Positions 15,645-23,202 of a DNA stretch of 42,041 nucleotides are shown here, piece after piece. Both the position numbers and the translations under genes were made by a program. The notes under the pieces are model-generated. The model saw only the letters and a list, made by a program, of their open reading frames with translations, was not told the origin of the DNA and searched no databases. Origin of the DNA: Candidatus Magasanikbacteria bacterium GW2011_GWA2_56_11 (lineage in GTDB: Bacteria; Patescibacteriota; Patescibacteriia; Magasanikbacterales; UBA922); NCBI GenBank assembly GCA_001004885.1, contig LCRX01000006.1, positions 99,079 to 141,119 of the forward strand, in the 5' to 3' direction. The first letter of the stretch is position 1. Each line of letters starts with the position of its first letter.

Positions 15645-15661
15645 AGCCGAATCAATCGGCT
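15645..15661 (+). terminator. Weak hairpin between the small ORF and the desulfurase gene
   Basis: AGCCGA (15645-15650) pairs with TCGGCT (15656-15661) around ATCAA. A T-rich stretch (ggtggtttttggttt) follows about 20 bases later. It is a candidate end for the small-ORF transcript. Confidence 0.3.
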
Positions 15662-15689
15662 AAGCGGCGGGAGGCGGGTGGTTTTTGGT

Positions 15690-16925
15690 TTATTTCACGG
15701 CCACGGTTTCTCTAAGCGTTTCCACGATGCCGGGCAGGTACTTGAGGACATAATCTATATCTGTTTTTGTCGTACCGCGTCCCAGCGTAAACCGCACGCT
15801 GGCGCGAGCCGTCTGCTCGCTCAGCCCGCAGGCTAAGAGGACAGGCGACGAGCTGCCCTTGTCCGCGGCGCAGGCCGAGCCGGTCGCGGCCATAATGCCG
15901 TAGGCGTCGAGGTAGAGCACCAGCGCCTCGGCTTCAAGGCCGCGGAAACAGACGTTCAAATTATTGGGCAGCCGGCCGGCAGATCCGGTCGCGCCTACTT
16001 CCGGTCCGTTCAGCGATATGTCCGGTATGAGACTTAGCAAGCGACCCCAAAAATAGCCGGTGAGGGCACAGAGGCGCTTGGCCTGCCGCGGGCCGTCCTG
16101 CCGCGCCAGGCCAAGCGCGGCGGCCAGGCCGACAATGCCGGCTATGTTCTCGGTGCCGCTGCGGTAGCCCCGCTCTTGCCCCCCGCCCAGCAAATGCGGC
16201 GTGAGCGGCACTCCGCGCCGGCAGTACAAAGCGCCGACGCCTTTGGGCCCGTAAAGTTTGCTGCCGTTAAGGGACATGAGGTCAACGTGCAGGCGCTCCA
16301 CTGACAAGTCGAGCCAGGCGGCAGCCTGGCAGGCGTCGGTATGGAAAAACGGAAAAAGAGTTTTATTTTTTTGGCGGGAGCGGAGTATCTGCCGCCCGAT
16401 TTCCCCGATGGGGTTGACCGTTCCGATTTCATTGTTGGCGTACATCAGCGATACCAGCATGGTTGTCGGTTTGATCGCTTGCCAGAGCTGTTTGAGATCC
16501 ACCCTGCCCTCGCGGTCGACGGGCAGGTAAGTTACTTCCCAGCCCATAGCCGCCAGTTTCTCCGCCGGGTAGATGACTGAACGGTGTTCCACGGCCGAGG
16601 TAATCAAATGCGGCTTTTTTCGTCTGGAGCGGATTGCGGCTTCCTGCGTGAGCCCGAACAAGGCCAGGTTGTTGGCTTCGGTCCCGCCGCCGGTAAAGAT
16701 GATTGTGTCCGGTTGCGTGGCGAGCTCCAGCGCAACCGCGCGACGCGCTGACTCCAGCGCCTGGCGGGCTGCCTGGCCCTGCGAGTAAACCGCCGACGGA
16801 TTGCCGAACAGAGTGCTGTGGTAGGGCCGCATAGCCGAAAGCACTCGCGGGTCGGCCGGAGTGGCGGCGGCGTGATCCAGATAGACCGGGCGTTTGGTTT
16901 TGGGATGTCTCGGCAGTTGTTTCAT
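15690..16925 (-). CDS. Group I cysteine desulfurase (IscS/NifS type)
   Basis: A 411-residue PLP enzyme starting MKQLPRHPKTKRPVYLDHAAATPADPR (conserved YLDHAAATP). The PLP lysine is in SLNGSKLYGPKGVGALY, FHTDACQAAAWL binds the cofactor, and the flexible active-site loop holds the cysteine in ATGSACAADKGSSSPVL. That long loop separates it from SufS. No iscU or iscA follows, so a role in tRNA thiolation or as a general sulfur donor is as likely as cluster assembly. It is 29 bases downstream of an Rrf2 regulator in the same direction, an isc-like pairing. It may be regulated by cluster status through that protein. Confidence 0.93.
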   Translation of the reverse strand: MKQLPRHPKTKRPVYLDHAAATPADPRVLSAMRPYHSTLFGNPSAVYSQGQAARQALESARRAVALELATQPDTIIFTGGGTEANNLALFGLTQEAAIRSRRKKPHLITSAVEHRSVIYPAEKLAAMGWEVTYLPVDREGRVDLKQLWQAIKPTTMLVSLMYANNEIGTVNPIGEIGRQILRSRQKNKTLFPFFHTDACQAAAWLDLSVERLHVDLMSLNGSKLYGPKGVGALYCRRGVPLTPHLLGGGQERGYRSGTENIAGIVGLAAALGLARQDGPRQAKRLCALTGYFWGRLLSLIPDISLNGPEVGATGSAGRLPNNLNVCFRGLEAEALVLYLDAYGIMAATGSACAADKGSSSPVLLACGLSEQTARASVRFTLGRGTTKTDIDYVLKYLPGIVETLRETVAVK

Positions 16926-16954
16926 ACCTCCAATTATTTGCGGGTGCCTGACGT

Positions 16955-17347
16955 CTAGGTGTCGGCCATGGTCGTAGTTTCAAGAATGGTATTTATCCGC
17001 TTGTGCAGGGCGTGCCAGGCCGGCTGCGCCGGGCAGCCGGCGTTCGGGCATCCCGGCCCGGTCTTATCGAGACAGTTCAGAGGGTAATAGGGTCCTTCCA
17101 TGGCTTCAAGGACGCGTTTGAGCGTGATTTGCGCTGCCGGCACGGCTAAGCCGTACCCGCCGCCGGGTCCCTTGGCGGCCTTGATAAGTCCGGCTTGACG
17201 CAATTTGCGCGCGATTTTTTGCATAAAGAGGGGTGATATGGTACTCTCCTTGGAGTATGCCGGCAGGCTTATCAGAGAGTTGGGCGTCCGCAGCAGGCGT
17301 CCCAGGAATTGCCAGGCGTAGTCAACCTGACGGGAGATGTGGATCAT
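16955..17347 (-). CDS. Rrf2-family regulator, IscR-like
   Basis: A 130-residue winged-helix protein. The N-terminus MIHISRQVDYAWQFLGRLL and the recognition region SPLFMQKIARKLRQAGLIKAAKGPGGGYGLAVP are typical Rrf2. Three cysteines in NCLDKTGPGCPNAGC (spacing x7 and x4) match the usual Fe-S ligand region, although IscR spacing is x5 and x5. It probably senses Fe-S cluster supply and controls the desulfurase downstream. The suf operon about 1.6 kb away in the same direction could be a second target. It lies back to back with the FNR-like gene, with an R2 repeat between them. Confidence 0.9.
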   Translation of the reverse strand: MIHISRQVDYAWQFLGRLLRTPNSLISLPAYSKESTISPLFMQKIARKLRQAGLIKAAKGPGGGYGLAVPAAQITLKRVLEAMEGPYYPLNCLDKTGPGCPNAGCPAQPAWHALHKRINTILETTTMADT

Positions 17348-17360
17348 ACGGGCGTGTCAT

Positions 17361-17503
17361 TAGAACCCATCCCAAAAATAATTCCGAGACAATTTTGTGC
17401 CTGTTTCGAGCGAAAATTGTCCGGGTTGAGGAGGCATAGTGGTACTATGGCGACGAGAGCCGGACAATTTGCAGCCGGAACAGGTGCAAAATTGAGCCGG
17501 AAG
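17361..17503 (+). repeat. R2 palindromic repeat, copy A
   Basis: A 143-base element nearly identical to 34087-34228. It is an imperfect palindrome centred on CATAGT-GGT-ACTATG (17435-17449). Matching arm blocks include CAATTTTG, CCTGTT and AAATTGTCCGG. It fills the Rrf2-flavoprotein divergent region and supplies the ATG (17447) and first 19 codons of the flavoprotein. Size, palindromy and ability to be read as protein recall Rickettsia palindromic elements. Confidence 0.9.
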
Positions 17504-18178
17504 ATTAACACGGCGCGAATCATATCCAAGCGTTTGATCGCCGCTGACATACTTGAGCTTCGTCTGTCCAAGCCGGAGGGTTTTTCTTTCGTCGCCGGCC
17601 AGTTTACGCAGTTTTTGATCCCGCGGGAAACAGGCCCTGTTTGGCGTTCCTATTCTATCGCCTCTACCCCGGCGGACCCGTACCTGGAATTTTGCGTCAA
17701 GATCCTGCCCGAGGGATTAGGCTCGGACTACCTATCCCGGATAGAGGCCGGCGGGCAGATACAATGCAAAGGCGCGGCCGGACGTTTTGTGTCCCCGCCA
17801 CCGTCCGAGCTTTTTTTTGTCGCGACCGGCGTCGGACTCGCCCCGATAATGAGCCTGATCACCGACGAGATCCGGAATAAAAAAACGGATCGGGAGATCC
17901 GGCTTTTGTTCGGCGTCAGGCACCGGGCCGATATTTTTTGGCGGGAGCGGCTGGACCAGATGGCCGCCGACAGCCCCAATTTTTCCTATGTTATCACCTT
18001 GTCCCAGCCGGAAGCGGGCTGGGACGGATCTACCGGACGGGTAACGGAGCAGCTGCCGGATTTGGCCGCCGGGCGGAGCTACTATCTGTGCGGCAGCCAA
18101 GAGATGGTGCGCGAGGTCAAAACCATTCTCGCCGGGCGCGGTGTTTCGGATCAGGATATTCACTTCGAAATATTCTAA
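17447..18178 (+). CDS. FNR-like FAD/NAD(P) oxidoreductase with a repeat-derived N-terminus
   Basis: A 243-residue ferredoxin-NADP reductase-type flavoprotein. The FAD domain has RSYSIAST (67-74, the RxYS motif) after FVAGQFTQFLIP, and the NAD(P) domain has ATGVGLAPIMS (126-136) and the late YYLCGSQEMVREV, ending HFEIF as in two-domain FNRs. It would move electrons between NAD(P)H and a ferredoxin such as the one at 9930. Residues 1-19 are encoded entirely by repeat R2; conserved sequence begins at about residue 20 (INTARIISKRL). A GAGGAGG lies 12 bases before the ATG, a long spacing. The original start may have been lost when the repeat inserted, so the native N-terminus is uncertain. An in-frame start at 17309 lies inside the Rrf2 gene and is unlikely. 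Confidence 0.88.
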   Translation: MATRAGQFAAGTGAKLSRKINTARIISKRLIAADILELRLSKPEGFSFVAGQFTQFLIPRETGPVWRSYSIASTPADPYLEFCVKILPEGLGSDYLSRIEAGGQIQCKGAAGRFVSPPPSELFFVATGVGLAPIMSLITDEIRNKKTDREIRLLFGVRHRADIFWRERLDQMAADSPNFSYVITLSQPEAGWDGSTGRVTEQLPDLAAGRSYYLCGSQEMVREVKTILAGRGVSDQDIHFEIF

Positions 18179-18200
18179 CCCCCGCGGCCAATTCAGGCCT

Positions 18201-18785
18201 CTAGAGCGGCAGCGTCAGATTGATAGAGCCGCCGTTAGTGTCTCCCCCTCGACCCGCCGCCGGTGCCGGATCAAAGTTGATCGCCAGAGGCACGATTTCT
18301 CCGGTGATAGTCGGGTAGTACAGCATTTTGTTTTTTCGGCCGTACTCGTAGACTTCTTTGGTTACCCGGACATCCTGTTCGCAATAGCTTTTGATGAGGT
18401 CTATCTTGCCTTCTTTGTACCATTGCATGGCCTGGAGTCCATCGGCGCTTTTTTCAATCTGCAGCGTCGCTTTGGCGATGTCGTTAAGTTTGTAACGCAT
18501 GCCCGAAGCCTCTTTTATCGCCTTGAGCATGTCCAAGTGGGCGATTCTGGTCAGGTCGCCGGCATAATACCGGTTGAGAATCGGCACGTCGAAGTGCTCG
18601 CTGTTGTAGCCGATAAGCCGTCCGGCTTTTTCGAGAATCGGCCACAAATTCGCGAGCTCCGGCTCGGTAAACGAGGTGTAGCGGTCATGCTCGTACTCGT
18701 AAATAGATACCACTGTCACCTTCATCGTGCTGAGATCCCGGATATCCCCGATGGTTTCGATGTCGAAGACTACTTCTTGGGACAT
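18201..18785 (-). CDS. DEDD-family 3'-5' exonuclease (YprB/RNase H-like)
   Basis: A 194-residue DnaQ-like nuclease domain. Metal-binding acids are in VFDIET (D8, E10), GYNSEHFDVPIL (D66) and YCEQDVRVT (D138). Y134, four residues before the last Asp, suggests a DEDDy-type active site. This is the family often annotated as predicted 3'-5' exonuclease related to polymerase B. It would trim single-stranded DNA or RNA in the cytoplasm. The C-terminal tail (PAPAAGRGGDTNGGSINLTLPL) is low-complexity and probably disordered. It follows the coiled-coil gene by 25 bases and is convergent with the flavoprotein. Confidence 0.85.
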   Translation of the reverse strand: MSQEVVFDIETIGDIRDLSTMKVTVVSIYEYEHDRYTSFTEPELANLWPILEKAGRLIGYNSEHFDVPILNRYYAGDLTRIAHLDMLKAIKEASGMRYKLNDIAKATLQIEKSADGLQAMQWYKEGKIDLIKSYCEQDVRVTKEVYEYGRKNKMLYYPTITGEIVPLAINFDPAPAAGRGGDTNGGSINLTLPL

Positions 18786-18810
18786 AAGTCGAAATGGCGG
18801 CGCCCAGGCC

Positions 18811-19170
18811 CTACTTCATTTTTTTAAATTTCACGCTAAACACCGGTTCGTACTCATTTTCGTACTGATCCGTCACCGACACGTTCTCCCCTTTTACCAG
18901 TTGAGTGAGCGCCAGATCGCTCATCAGCTCTCGATCCGATTCGATGTCTACCGACAGATCCTCAAGTTCGGTCAGCTCTTTGGCGAAACTTTCTTTTATC
19001 GCTTGTTCGACCTGTTTTTTCCTCTCCCGCAGGCTTTTCACCTTTTCTCCGATTTCCTGGTATTCAGGCGTGGCGTCGAGCGCGTCGCGGTAGAGGCGTT
19101 TTATTTCTTTTTGCCGCGTTTGGGATTTTTCGAGCCGCGAAAAAACTTCTTGGATGTTTTGCATAGGCAT
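18811..19170 (-). CDS. Coiled-coil orphan protein, 119 aa
   Basis: Not recognised. Residues 1-75 are a continuous charged helix (QEVFSRLEKSQTRQKEIKRL, EKVKSLRERKKQVEQAIKES) likely to form an antiparallel coiled coil. The remainder (ENVSVTDQYENEYEPVFSVKF) is beta-like. No signal peptide. It is the first gene of a two-gene unit with the exonuclease, so a DNA- or RNA-related role is possible but only by association. A second in-frame ATG two codons downstream is an equally good start. Confidence 0.75.
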   Translation of the reverse strand: MPMQNIQEVFSRLEKSQTRQKEIKRLYRDALDATPEYQEIGEKVKSLRERKKQVEQAIKESFAKELTELEDLSVDIESDRELMSDLALTQLVKGENVSVTDQYENEYEPVFSVKFKKMK

Positions 19171-19187
19171 AAATAATAAGCCGCGCT

Positions 19188-19196
19188 AGTATAGCA
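19188..19196 (-). promoter_or_regulatory. Extended -10 promoter of the coiled-coil/exonuclease unit
   Basis: The minus strand reads TGCTATACT (19196-19188), an extended -10. The start would be near 19181, leaving a leader of about ten bases before the ATG at 19170. A TTGACA only nine bases upstream of the -10 is too close to be its -35. Confidence 0.5.
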
Positions 19197-19242
19197 TACC
19201 TTTGTCAAAGAGAAAAGCAGCTCGGTCGGGATTTGAAAAGTA

Positions 19243-19307
19243 TTCAATTCACTGCCTAATTAAAACCATTCCCCTCGGGAATGGTTTTAATTAGGCAGTG
19301 AATTGAA
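19243..19307. terminator. 31-bp perfect hairpin
   Basis: Two 31-base arms (19243-19273 and 19277-19307) pair without a mismatch around the loop CTC. It separates the pilin-like gene (stop at 19320) from the next unit. It is long for a terminator; the closing arm sequence TTCAATTCACTGCC gives no strict T-run on either side. Confidence 0.6.
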
Positions 19308-19319
19308 GGAGTACCAATC

Positions 19320-19814
19320 TTAGTCCCGAGATTTTTCTACCGGCGGCTTGAAGAAATCGGGATCGATTGTTCTTTCAAAACATGATCGGCCGGCGGTGTA
19401 ATCCCAGTTGGGAGCGTCCTTGCCAAACGGACTGTAATAAGGAAACTCGGGGCTGTACGGATCTGGCGCATAAGCGTCCGGCCGGCGATTTGAGTCCCGG
19501 TTCGAGGAATTGAAGTCCGCACAGAGCGAAAAAGACAGGTCTGCTTGCTTTTTGAATTCATAGGGCGTCCCGGTTTGGGGGTCCGATGGAATCCTAACGC
19601 CCCGGAGGTCGCTGTCCAAGGCCTCTAGTTTTTCAGGCAGCGATCCCTTGGCCTGCCAGTAGTTCAAAATTTCCTGCTGGATGAATTTTAGGTCTTCTAC
19701 TCGCCTGTCGTCGAACCGTTCGCTGCGCGCTCGCCCGGGCGATCCAACCAGCCACAGTCCGGCTATGGCACCCAGAGAAACGATGGCGATCACGCTAGAG
19801 GTAAAGTACTTCAT
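19320..19814 (-). CDS. Anchored, type IV pilin-like orphan protein, 164 aa
   Basis: One N-terminal hydrophobic segment (SSVIAIVSLGAIAGLWLVGS) is followed by a helix with DRRVEDLKFIQQEILNYWQAKGSLPEKLEAL and a small beta domain with SDPQTGTPYEFKK. This layout, including the pattern of a lysine-poor helix then LP-x-L and DPxTGxPYEY-like motif, is that of type II secretion minor-pilin (GspG-like) globular domains, though the classical prepilin cleavage site (G/A then F-T-L-x-E) is absent. The tail (AYAPDPYSPEFPYYSPFGKDAPNWDYTAGRSCF) is rich in Pro and Tyr. It lies 8 bases after the DUF5671 gene and is probably cotranscribed. The function is unknown. Confidence 0.72.
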   Translation of the reverse strand: MKYFTSSVIAIVSLGAIAGLWLVGSPGRARSERFDDRRVEDLKFIQQEILNYWQAKGSLPEKLEALDSDLRGVRIPSDPQTGTPYEFKKQADLSFSLCADFNSSNRDSNRRPDAYAPDPYSPEFPYYSPFGKDAPNWDYTAGRSCFERTIDPDFFKPPVEKSRD

Positions 19815-19822
19815 AGGCGCGG

Positions 19823-20317
19823 TTATTCAATTTGATGTTTACGCACGTCCCATAAGTAATAGCCGAATATAGAGCCGGTAACAAACAGCAGAGTAAGCAA
19901 TTTGAGCGCAAAACGCAGAGTCAGCTCCCCGTTCATAAACCGATTCAGCAGGCTTACCAGACTAAACAAAATGATAAGCGCGGCCGCAAAAAGGGTCAAA
20001 TATATAAGCCAGCGACGGATTTTGAGTCCTCGTTTGGCCTCGTTACGGGTGTATACCTTTTGCAGGTAAAGCGTGATGCCAATGTAAACCGGGAACATGA
20101 CAATGAGCATGGACAGGGCGTGGCGCAGAATTGAGCGCGCGCCGGTTTCGGAGAAATACCCGTTTTGCTCTAGGGGGTCAGGAATGGAGAGATTGATGAG
20201 CTGGTAAATGACCGCGGTGAAGCTGGCCGCGCTGGCGTATAACAATACCATTGCCAGAAGGTGCAGGAAGAAGTCACGCGGAGAAGCCTTGACCGCGACC
20301 GGCTTTTGTTCTGTCAT
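19823..20317 (-). CDS. DUF5671 multi-pass membrane protein
   Basis: A 164-residue protein starting MTEQKPVAVKASPRDFFLHL. An in-frame ATG at 20362 lies in repeat R1 and was rejected. Four membrane helices are visible: LLAMVLLYASAASFTAVIY, ILRHALSMLIVMFPVYIGITLY, WLIYLTLFAAALIILFSLVS and LLTLLFVTGSIFGYYL. The SPRDFFLHLLAMVLLYASA opening and GLKIRRWLIYLTLF segment fit DUF5671, a family common in Patescibacteria with unknown function. The pilin-like gene follows. Its promoter lies beyond the R1 repeat, so the repeat would be transcribed as the leader (antisense to the strand in which R1 is described). Confidence 0.8.
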   Translation of the reverse strand: MTEQKPVAVKASPRDFFLHLLAMVLLYASAASFTAVIYQLINLSIPDPLEQNGYFSETGARSILRHALSMLIVMFPVYIGITLYLQKVYTRNEAKRGLKIRRWLIYLTLFAAALIILFSLVSLLNRFMNGELTLRFALKLLTLLFVTGSIFGYYLWDVRKHQIE

Positions 20318-20337
20318 ATGTGGCTGAGTAAAATTAG

Positions 20338-20501
20338 TGAACTGATAGTAAGTTATCAGCAATTATCTTCTAAGTCGAGCCGAAACATACAGACTGATTT
20401 TCGCGGCACCAATGTCTGAGCCTGTAAGAGCGAGTTTTGGTGCCGTAAAAATCAGTCTGTATGTTTCGGCGAAAAAAAAGGGGAAACTCGCTGTGAGTTC
20501 A
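20338..20501 (+). repeat. R1 structured repeat, copy 1
   Basis: A 164-base element matching 37489-37648. Order: small hairpin CTGATA/TATCAG (20342-20359), then a 34-base arm (20379-20412) pairing with 20437-20470 with one mismatch and one G-U pair, loop 20413-20436, then a purine tract and AAACTCGCT (20484-20492) that is perfectly complementary to AGCGAGTTT (20429-20437) in the loop. TGAACT and AGTTCA flank the copy as short inverted ends. It lies in the leader region of the DUF5671 gene. Confidence 0.9.
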
Positions 20502-20512
20502 GTTATGTAGTT

Positions 20513-20541
20513 AGTATAGCTTGTTTCGGGATCAAAGCCAA
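20513..20541 (-). promoter_or_regulatory. Promoter of the DUF5671 unit
   Basis: On the minus strand, -35 TTGGCT (20536-20541), 17-base spacer, -10 TATACT (20513-20518). Transcription from about 20506 runs through R1 copy 1 before reaching the ATG at 20317. Confidence 0.55.
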
Positions 20542-20629
20542 TGCCCTGGCCAGCGACTGTCCGCCGCAGCTTGAACCGGCGAGCGGAAAAAATTGCAAAC
20601 GGCCGCCGGACTATTTTGTTGGCCGCGAA

Positions 20630-20673
20630 CAGACGAATAAAAACGACCCCGAGAGGCCGTTTTTATTCGTCTG
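20630..20673 (-). terminator. Terminator of the KGG protein gene
   Basis: CAGACGAATAAAAACG (20630-20645) pairs with 20658-20673, and an inner CC/GG extension follows. The 3' arm on the minus strand holds a T5 run. It begins 3 bases after the stop codon. Confidence 0.75.
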
Positions 20674-20675
20674 GT

Positions 20676-20951
20676 TTACGTTCCCTGGGTTCCGGTCTCC
20701 CGCCGGCGTTCGGCGGCCCGCCGGCCGCCTTTTTGGCCGGCCCGTCTGGCCTCCTCCGAGGTAAATTCATGGGCTGTGCCCCGGGCATGCGCCGCCCGGC
20801 CGCCCAGGCTGGCGATACGCCTCTGCATGGATGGATCCATGCTGGCAAACCCACGCCGGCTGCGCCGTTTGCGCCGGTCTTCCTCCCCCGGACGCTCGGT
20901 TGAACCCCGGGCTTCACGTGGCGTCTGTTCCATATAGTTTAGAGAATACAT
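20676..20951 (-). CDS. KGG-repeat (con-10/YmdF-like) stress protein
   Basis: A 91-residue highly charged protein. It contains GFASMDPSMQRRIASLGGRA, AHARGTAHEF and TSEEARRAGQKGGR, the tandem KGG-type motifs of the stress-induced acidophilic repeat family (YciG, YmdF, fungal con-10). The N-terminal 30 residues (ETPREARGSTERPGEEDRRKRR region) are basic and probably disordered. The family is induced by desiccation, stationary phase or osmotic stress; its molecular role is not established. A start at the seventh codon (20933) is equally possible. Confidence 0.85.
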   Translation of the reverse strand: MYSLNYMEQTPREARGSTERPGEEDRRKRRSRRGFASMDPSMQRRIASLGGRAAHARGTAHEFTSEEARRAGQKGGRRAAERRRETGTQGT

Positions 20952-21125
20952 AAGTGAATGCTTGAGGCCGCTTGGCGTGTCAGCCTCTATTTTCGTGTTT
21001 TTTGCCCCAAGCTCGCTGGCAGCGATGAATAAAGATCAATGCTGTTGACCAAGCATTCGCCCGCAGTCCGGGTGTTGACATATATGACGAGCCGATGTTG
21101 GGCATCTTACCGTCCGGTTTGTCCG

Positions 21126-22550
21126 TTACCGGACCGGATGAGAGAATAGCTGCAGGTTATCGAGCTGCTGTGTCCGTCCGAATAGCCTTTTAATCTCTGT
21201 TTCCCGGTTTTCGTAAGACCAATAAGGCCGAGAGCGGATGATAAGATGGCCGTCTTCGGCCGTTAATCCGGCGAGCGATTCCAGCCGACGCGGCTCATGC
21301 CAGATACCGGCCCAGCCGCGGGGATTGTAGCGGGGATCGTTGATATTGTAGAGGACTACGCGTTCGCGGCCAAAATAATAGGCTGCTATGACGTACTCAA
21401 ACGGGTCGAGAACATATACCGGCCCGTTATCCGCCGACAAAGTTGATTTGAGAATCCGATAGCCGTCCGGCACCTCTGGCTTTACTGTTAGCGCGAGCAC
21501 GGCCGCGTAGGCGCAGAGAAACGCGCCCGCGATCCACCACCGCGTCTCGGCGAGCCAGATACCAAAAATTACGCTGAGCGCCGCGCCACTCCCGATAAGA
21601 TAGCGGGCAACGAAATAATTTTCCCCGTAAAGCGACAAAGCGTACGCGGCTCCAATTGTGCCCGCGGTATGGACAAAAAGTATATTTTGCGGCAGGGAGC
21701 GTCGGCTCAGGCGCAGAAAAGCACCCATGACCGCGCCGAAAATCAGGGCCGCGGCCGCGGCCACGCTTAGCGGATCGGCCGCGGCCACGCGATTGGCCGG
21801 CGGCATGCCGAGCGAGAGTTCGCCCGGCGGCAGGCCGATGGCGAAAATAGCCAGAGTTTTGCAGAGATCAAAAAAAGTCGCCGGCGCGATCCAGCCAATG
21901 CGCGCTTCGCGGTCCAAAAATTGGATAATGAACCAGGGTAACCACGGCGCCAAGATAAGTCCCGCCGTGAGTACGCCGGGCAAAAACGTGGATAGCGGCC
22001 GCAGCCGGCGATAACAAACCGCGCCCGCGAGGGCGTACGCCGCCAAGGAGATGAAAGAGGCATAATGAGTGAGGAGAGAGAGGCCGGCGGCTACGCCCCA
22101 GGTGATAATGTCTCCAGCGCGCCGAGTCATGGCAGCCCGTATAAAACTGGCCAATGTAAGCAGATGGAGCAGACCCAAAAGGGCGTACATGCGGGCTTCT
22201 TGCGCGTAAACAATCAAAAAAGGCGAAATCGCGGCGAGCGAACCCGCGTACCAGGCCGCCCGGCGCCCGGCCGCAATTTTGGCCACGTACATGACAAGCG
22301 CCACGATTAGTGTCCCGGCCAGGGCGGAAAGCAGCCGCAAAGACACGGGAGAATAACCCAGAAACCAGCCAAAGGGTTTGGCTACTAGGTAGTAAAGAGG
22401 CGGATGCGTGTCTTCAATAATGAGACGCATCATTTCTCCGGGCGCAGTTCCAAGAATGAGTCCGCTGACAGCCTCGTCATACCAGAAATCTCTTTTTCCC
22501 AAATTATAAAAACGTCCGGCGGCGGCTCCAGCCAGGATTAAGGCGTACAC
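21126..22550 (-). CDS. GT-C membrane glycosyltransferase (PMT/ArnT-like)
   Basis: A 474-residue multi-pass protein. The N-terminal loop carries RDFWYDEAVSGL, with the D-E catalytic pair of the GT39/GT83 type, then EDTHPPLYYLVAKPF, the conserved HPP loop. At least ten hydrophobic helices follow, and a soluble tail from about residue 365 (PDGYRILKSTLSADNGPVYVLDPFEYVIAAYYFG). Such enzymes transfer a sugar from a polyprenyl phosphate carrier to an outer acceptor. The start is a GTG without a ribosome site; the frame stays open about 60 bases upstream without a standard start. The end overlaps a GC-rich hairpin at 21110-21135. Confidence 0.85.
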   Translation of the reverse strand: MYALILAGAAAGRFYNLGKRDFWYDEAVSGLILGTAPGEMMRLIIEDTHPPLYYLVAKPFGWFLGYSPVSLRLLSALAGTLIVALVMYVAKIAAGRRAAWYAGSLAAISPFLIVYAQEARMYALLGLLHLLTLASFIRAAMTRRAGDIITWGVAAGLSLLTHYASFISLAAYALAGAVCYRRLRPLSTFLPGVLTAGLILAPWLPWFIIQFLDREARIGWIAPATFFDLCKTLAIFAIGLPPGELSLGMPPANRVAAADPLSVAAAAALIFGAVMGAFLRLSRRSLPQNILFVHTAGTIGAAYALSLYGENYFVARYLIGSGAALSVIFGIWLAETRWWIAGAFLCAYAAVLALTVKPEVPDGYRILKSTLSADNGPVYVLDPFEYVIAAYYFGRERVVLYNINDPRYNPRGWAGIWHEPRRLESLAGLTAEDGHLIIRSRPYWSYENRETEIKRLFGRTQQLDNLQLFSHPVR

Positions 22551-22877
22551 AGCGGCAGATGGATTCAGTTTGAAACGGGAAAAAAATGGCGTAGTAGATA
22601 GTTCAGGGCCAGGCGAAAATCAATCTTGCGCCGGGCCGTAATTTAGCCTGTGGTTTTTTGTTTGTCCCGCTGTTTGAGGCAATATTCAGGTACTCTAGCT
22701 GGTGGTTTCGTTTCGGCGCAATGGTGTGGACAAGTTAGAAGTTTTAGTTTCGATGGCATAATCACTAACTGACGAGCTGCCCGGTAGCGCGAACATCGGG
22801 CGCGGGGTCGAAACATCGGGCAAAGACAGCCGCTATTTATCGGCCGCAAAGTTTTCGGGTTATCCACCGGCAAACCC
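22551..22877. other. Intergenic region with little visible content
   Basis: Between the GT-C gene and the promoter at 22878. Apart from a weak 38-residue minus-strand ORF at 22643-22759, I see no gene, hairpin or repeat. Confidence 0.4.
22643..22759 (-). CDS. Doubtful 38-aa cysteine/histidine-bearing ORF
   Basis: The ATG at 22759 opens MPSKLKLLTCPHHCAETKPP followed by ARVPEYCLKQRDKQKTTG. Three cysteines and two histidines in a basic peptide could form a small zinc site. There is no ribosome site and no recognisable relative. Coding status is uncertain. Confidence 0.27.
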   Translation of the reverse strand: MPSKLKLLTCPHHCAETKPPARVPEYCLKQRDKQKTTG

Positions 22878-22907
22878 TTGACGCGTTAATCTAGAGATAC
22901 CTATAGT
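22878..22907 (+). promoter_or_regulatory. Promoter of the double-GT2 gene
   Basis: -35 TTGACG (22878-22883), 18-base spacer, -10 TATAGT (22902-22907). The start point would be near 22914. Confidence 0.6.
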
Positions 22908-22913
22908 GCCTAT

Positions 22914-23202
22914 AGAGCTTACAGTCGTGTGTCTGGGTGAAAGTTTTTGAATTTTATTTTAATTTATTATTCCTGTGTTCACCGCTTTCGTACCCGCGGC
23001 GGCGCCAAGACTCGCAGAGAGCCTGGCCCCGGCTGCCTGTTTCTAGGTACTTCTGGCCACAGCCGGACTATCATGCCGGCGGCACAGGTTCCTTCTCCCT
23101 GCCGCCAAATAGGCGGACCGCACCTAGTCTAAGCTCCACAGCGTGGTGTATTTTTGTGTACCCGGGCGATGTGTTACCGCCCGGTCCTGTAAACGAACCT
23201 TT
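22914..23202 (+). other. Long structured 5' leader
   Basis: About 290 untranslated bases separate the promoter from the ATG at 23203. Hairpins visible include CCGGCTG (about 23028) with CAGCCGG (about 23060), and CCGGGCG with CGCCCGG about 20-45 bases before the ATG, close enough to affect ribosome access. I recognise no known riboswitch class. Confidence 0.4.

Noticed and set aside
17309-17446. Upstream start for the flavoprotein at 17309
   Set aside because: It lies inside the Rrf2 gene and would translate the left half of R2, which is not conserved.
23143-23202. Upstream ATG of the double GT2 gene
   Set aside because: The extra 20 residues have no similarity to the family, whose sequence begins at the ATG at 23203.
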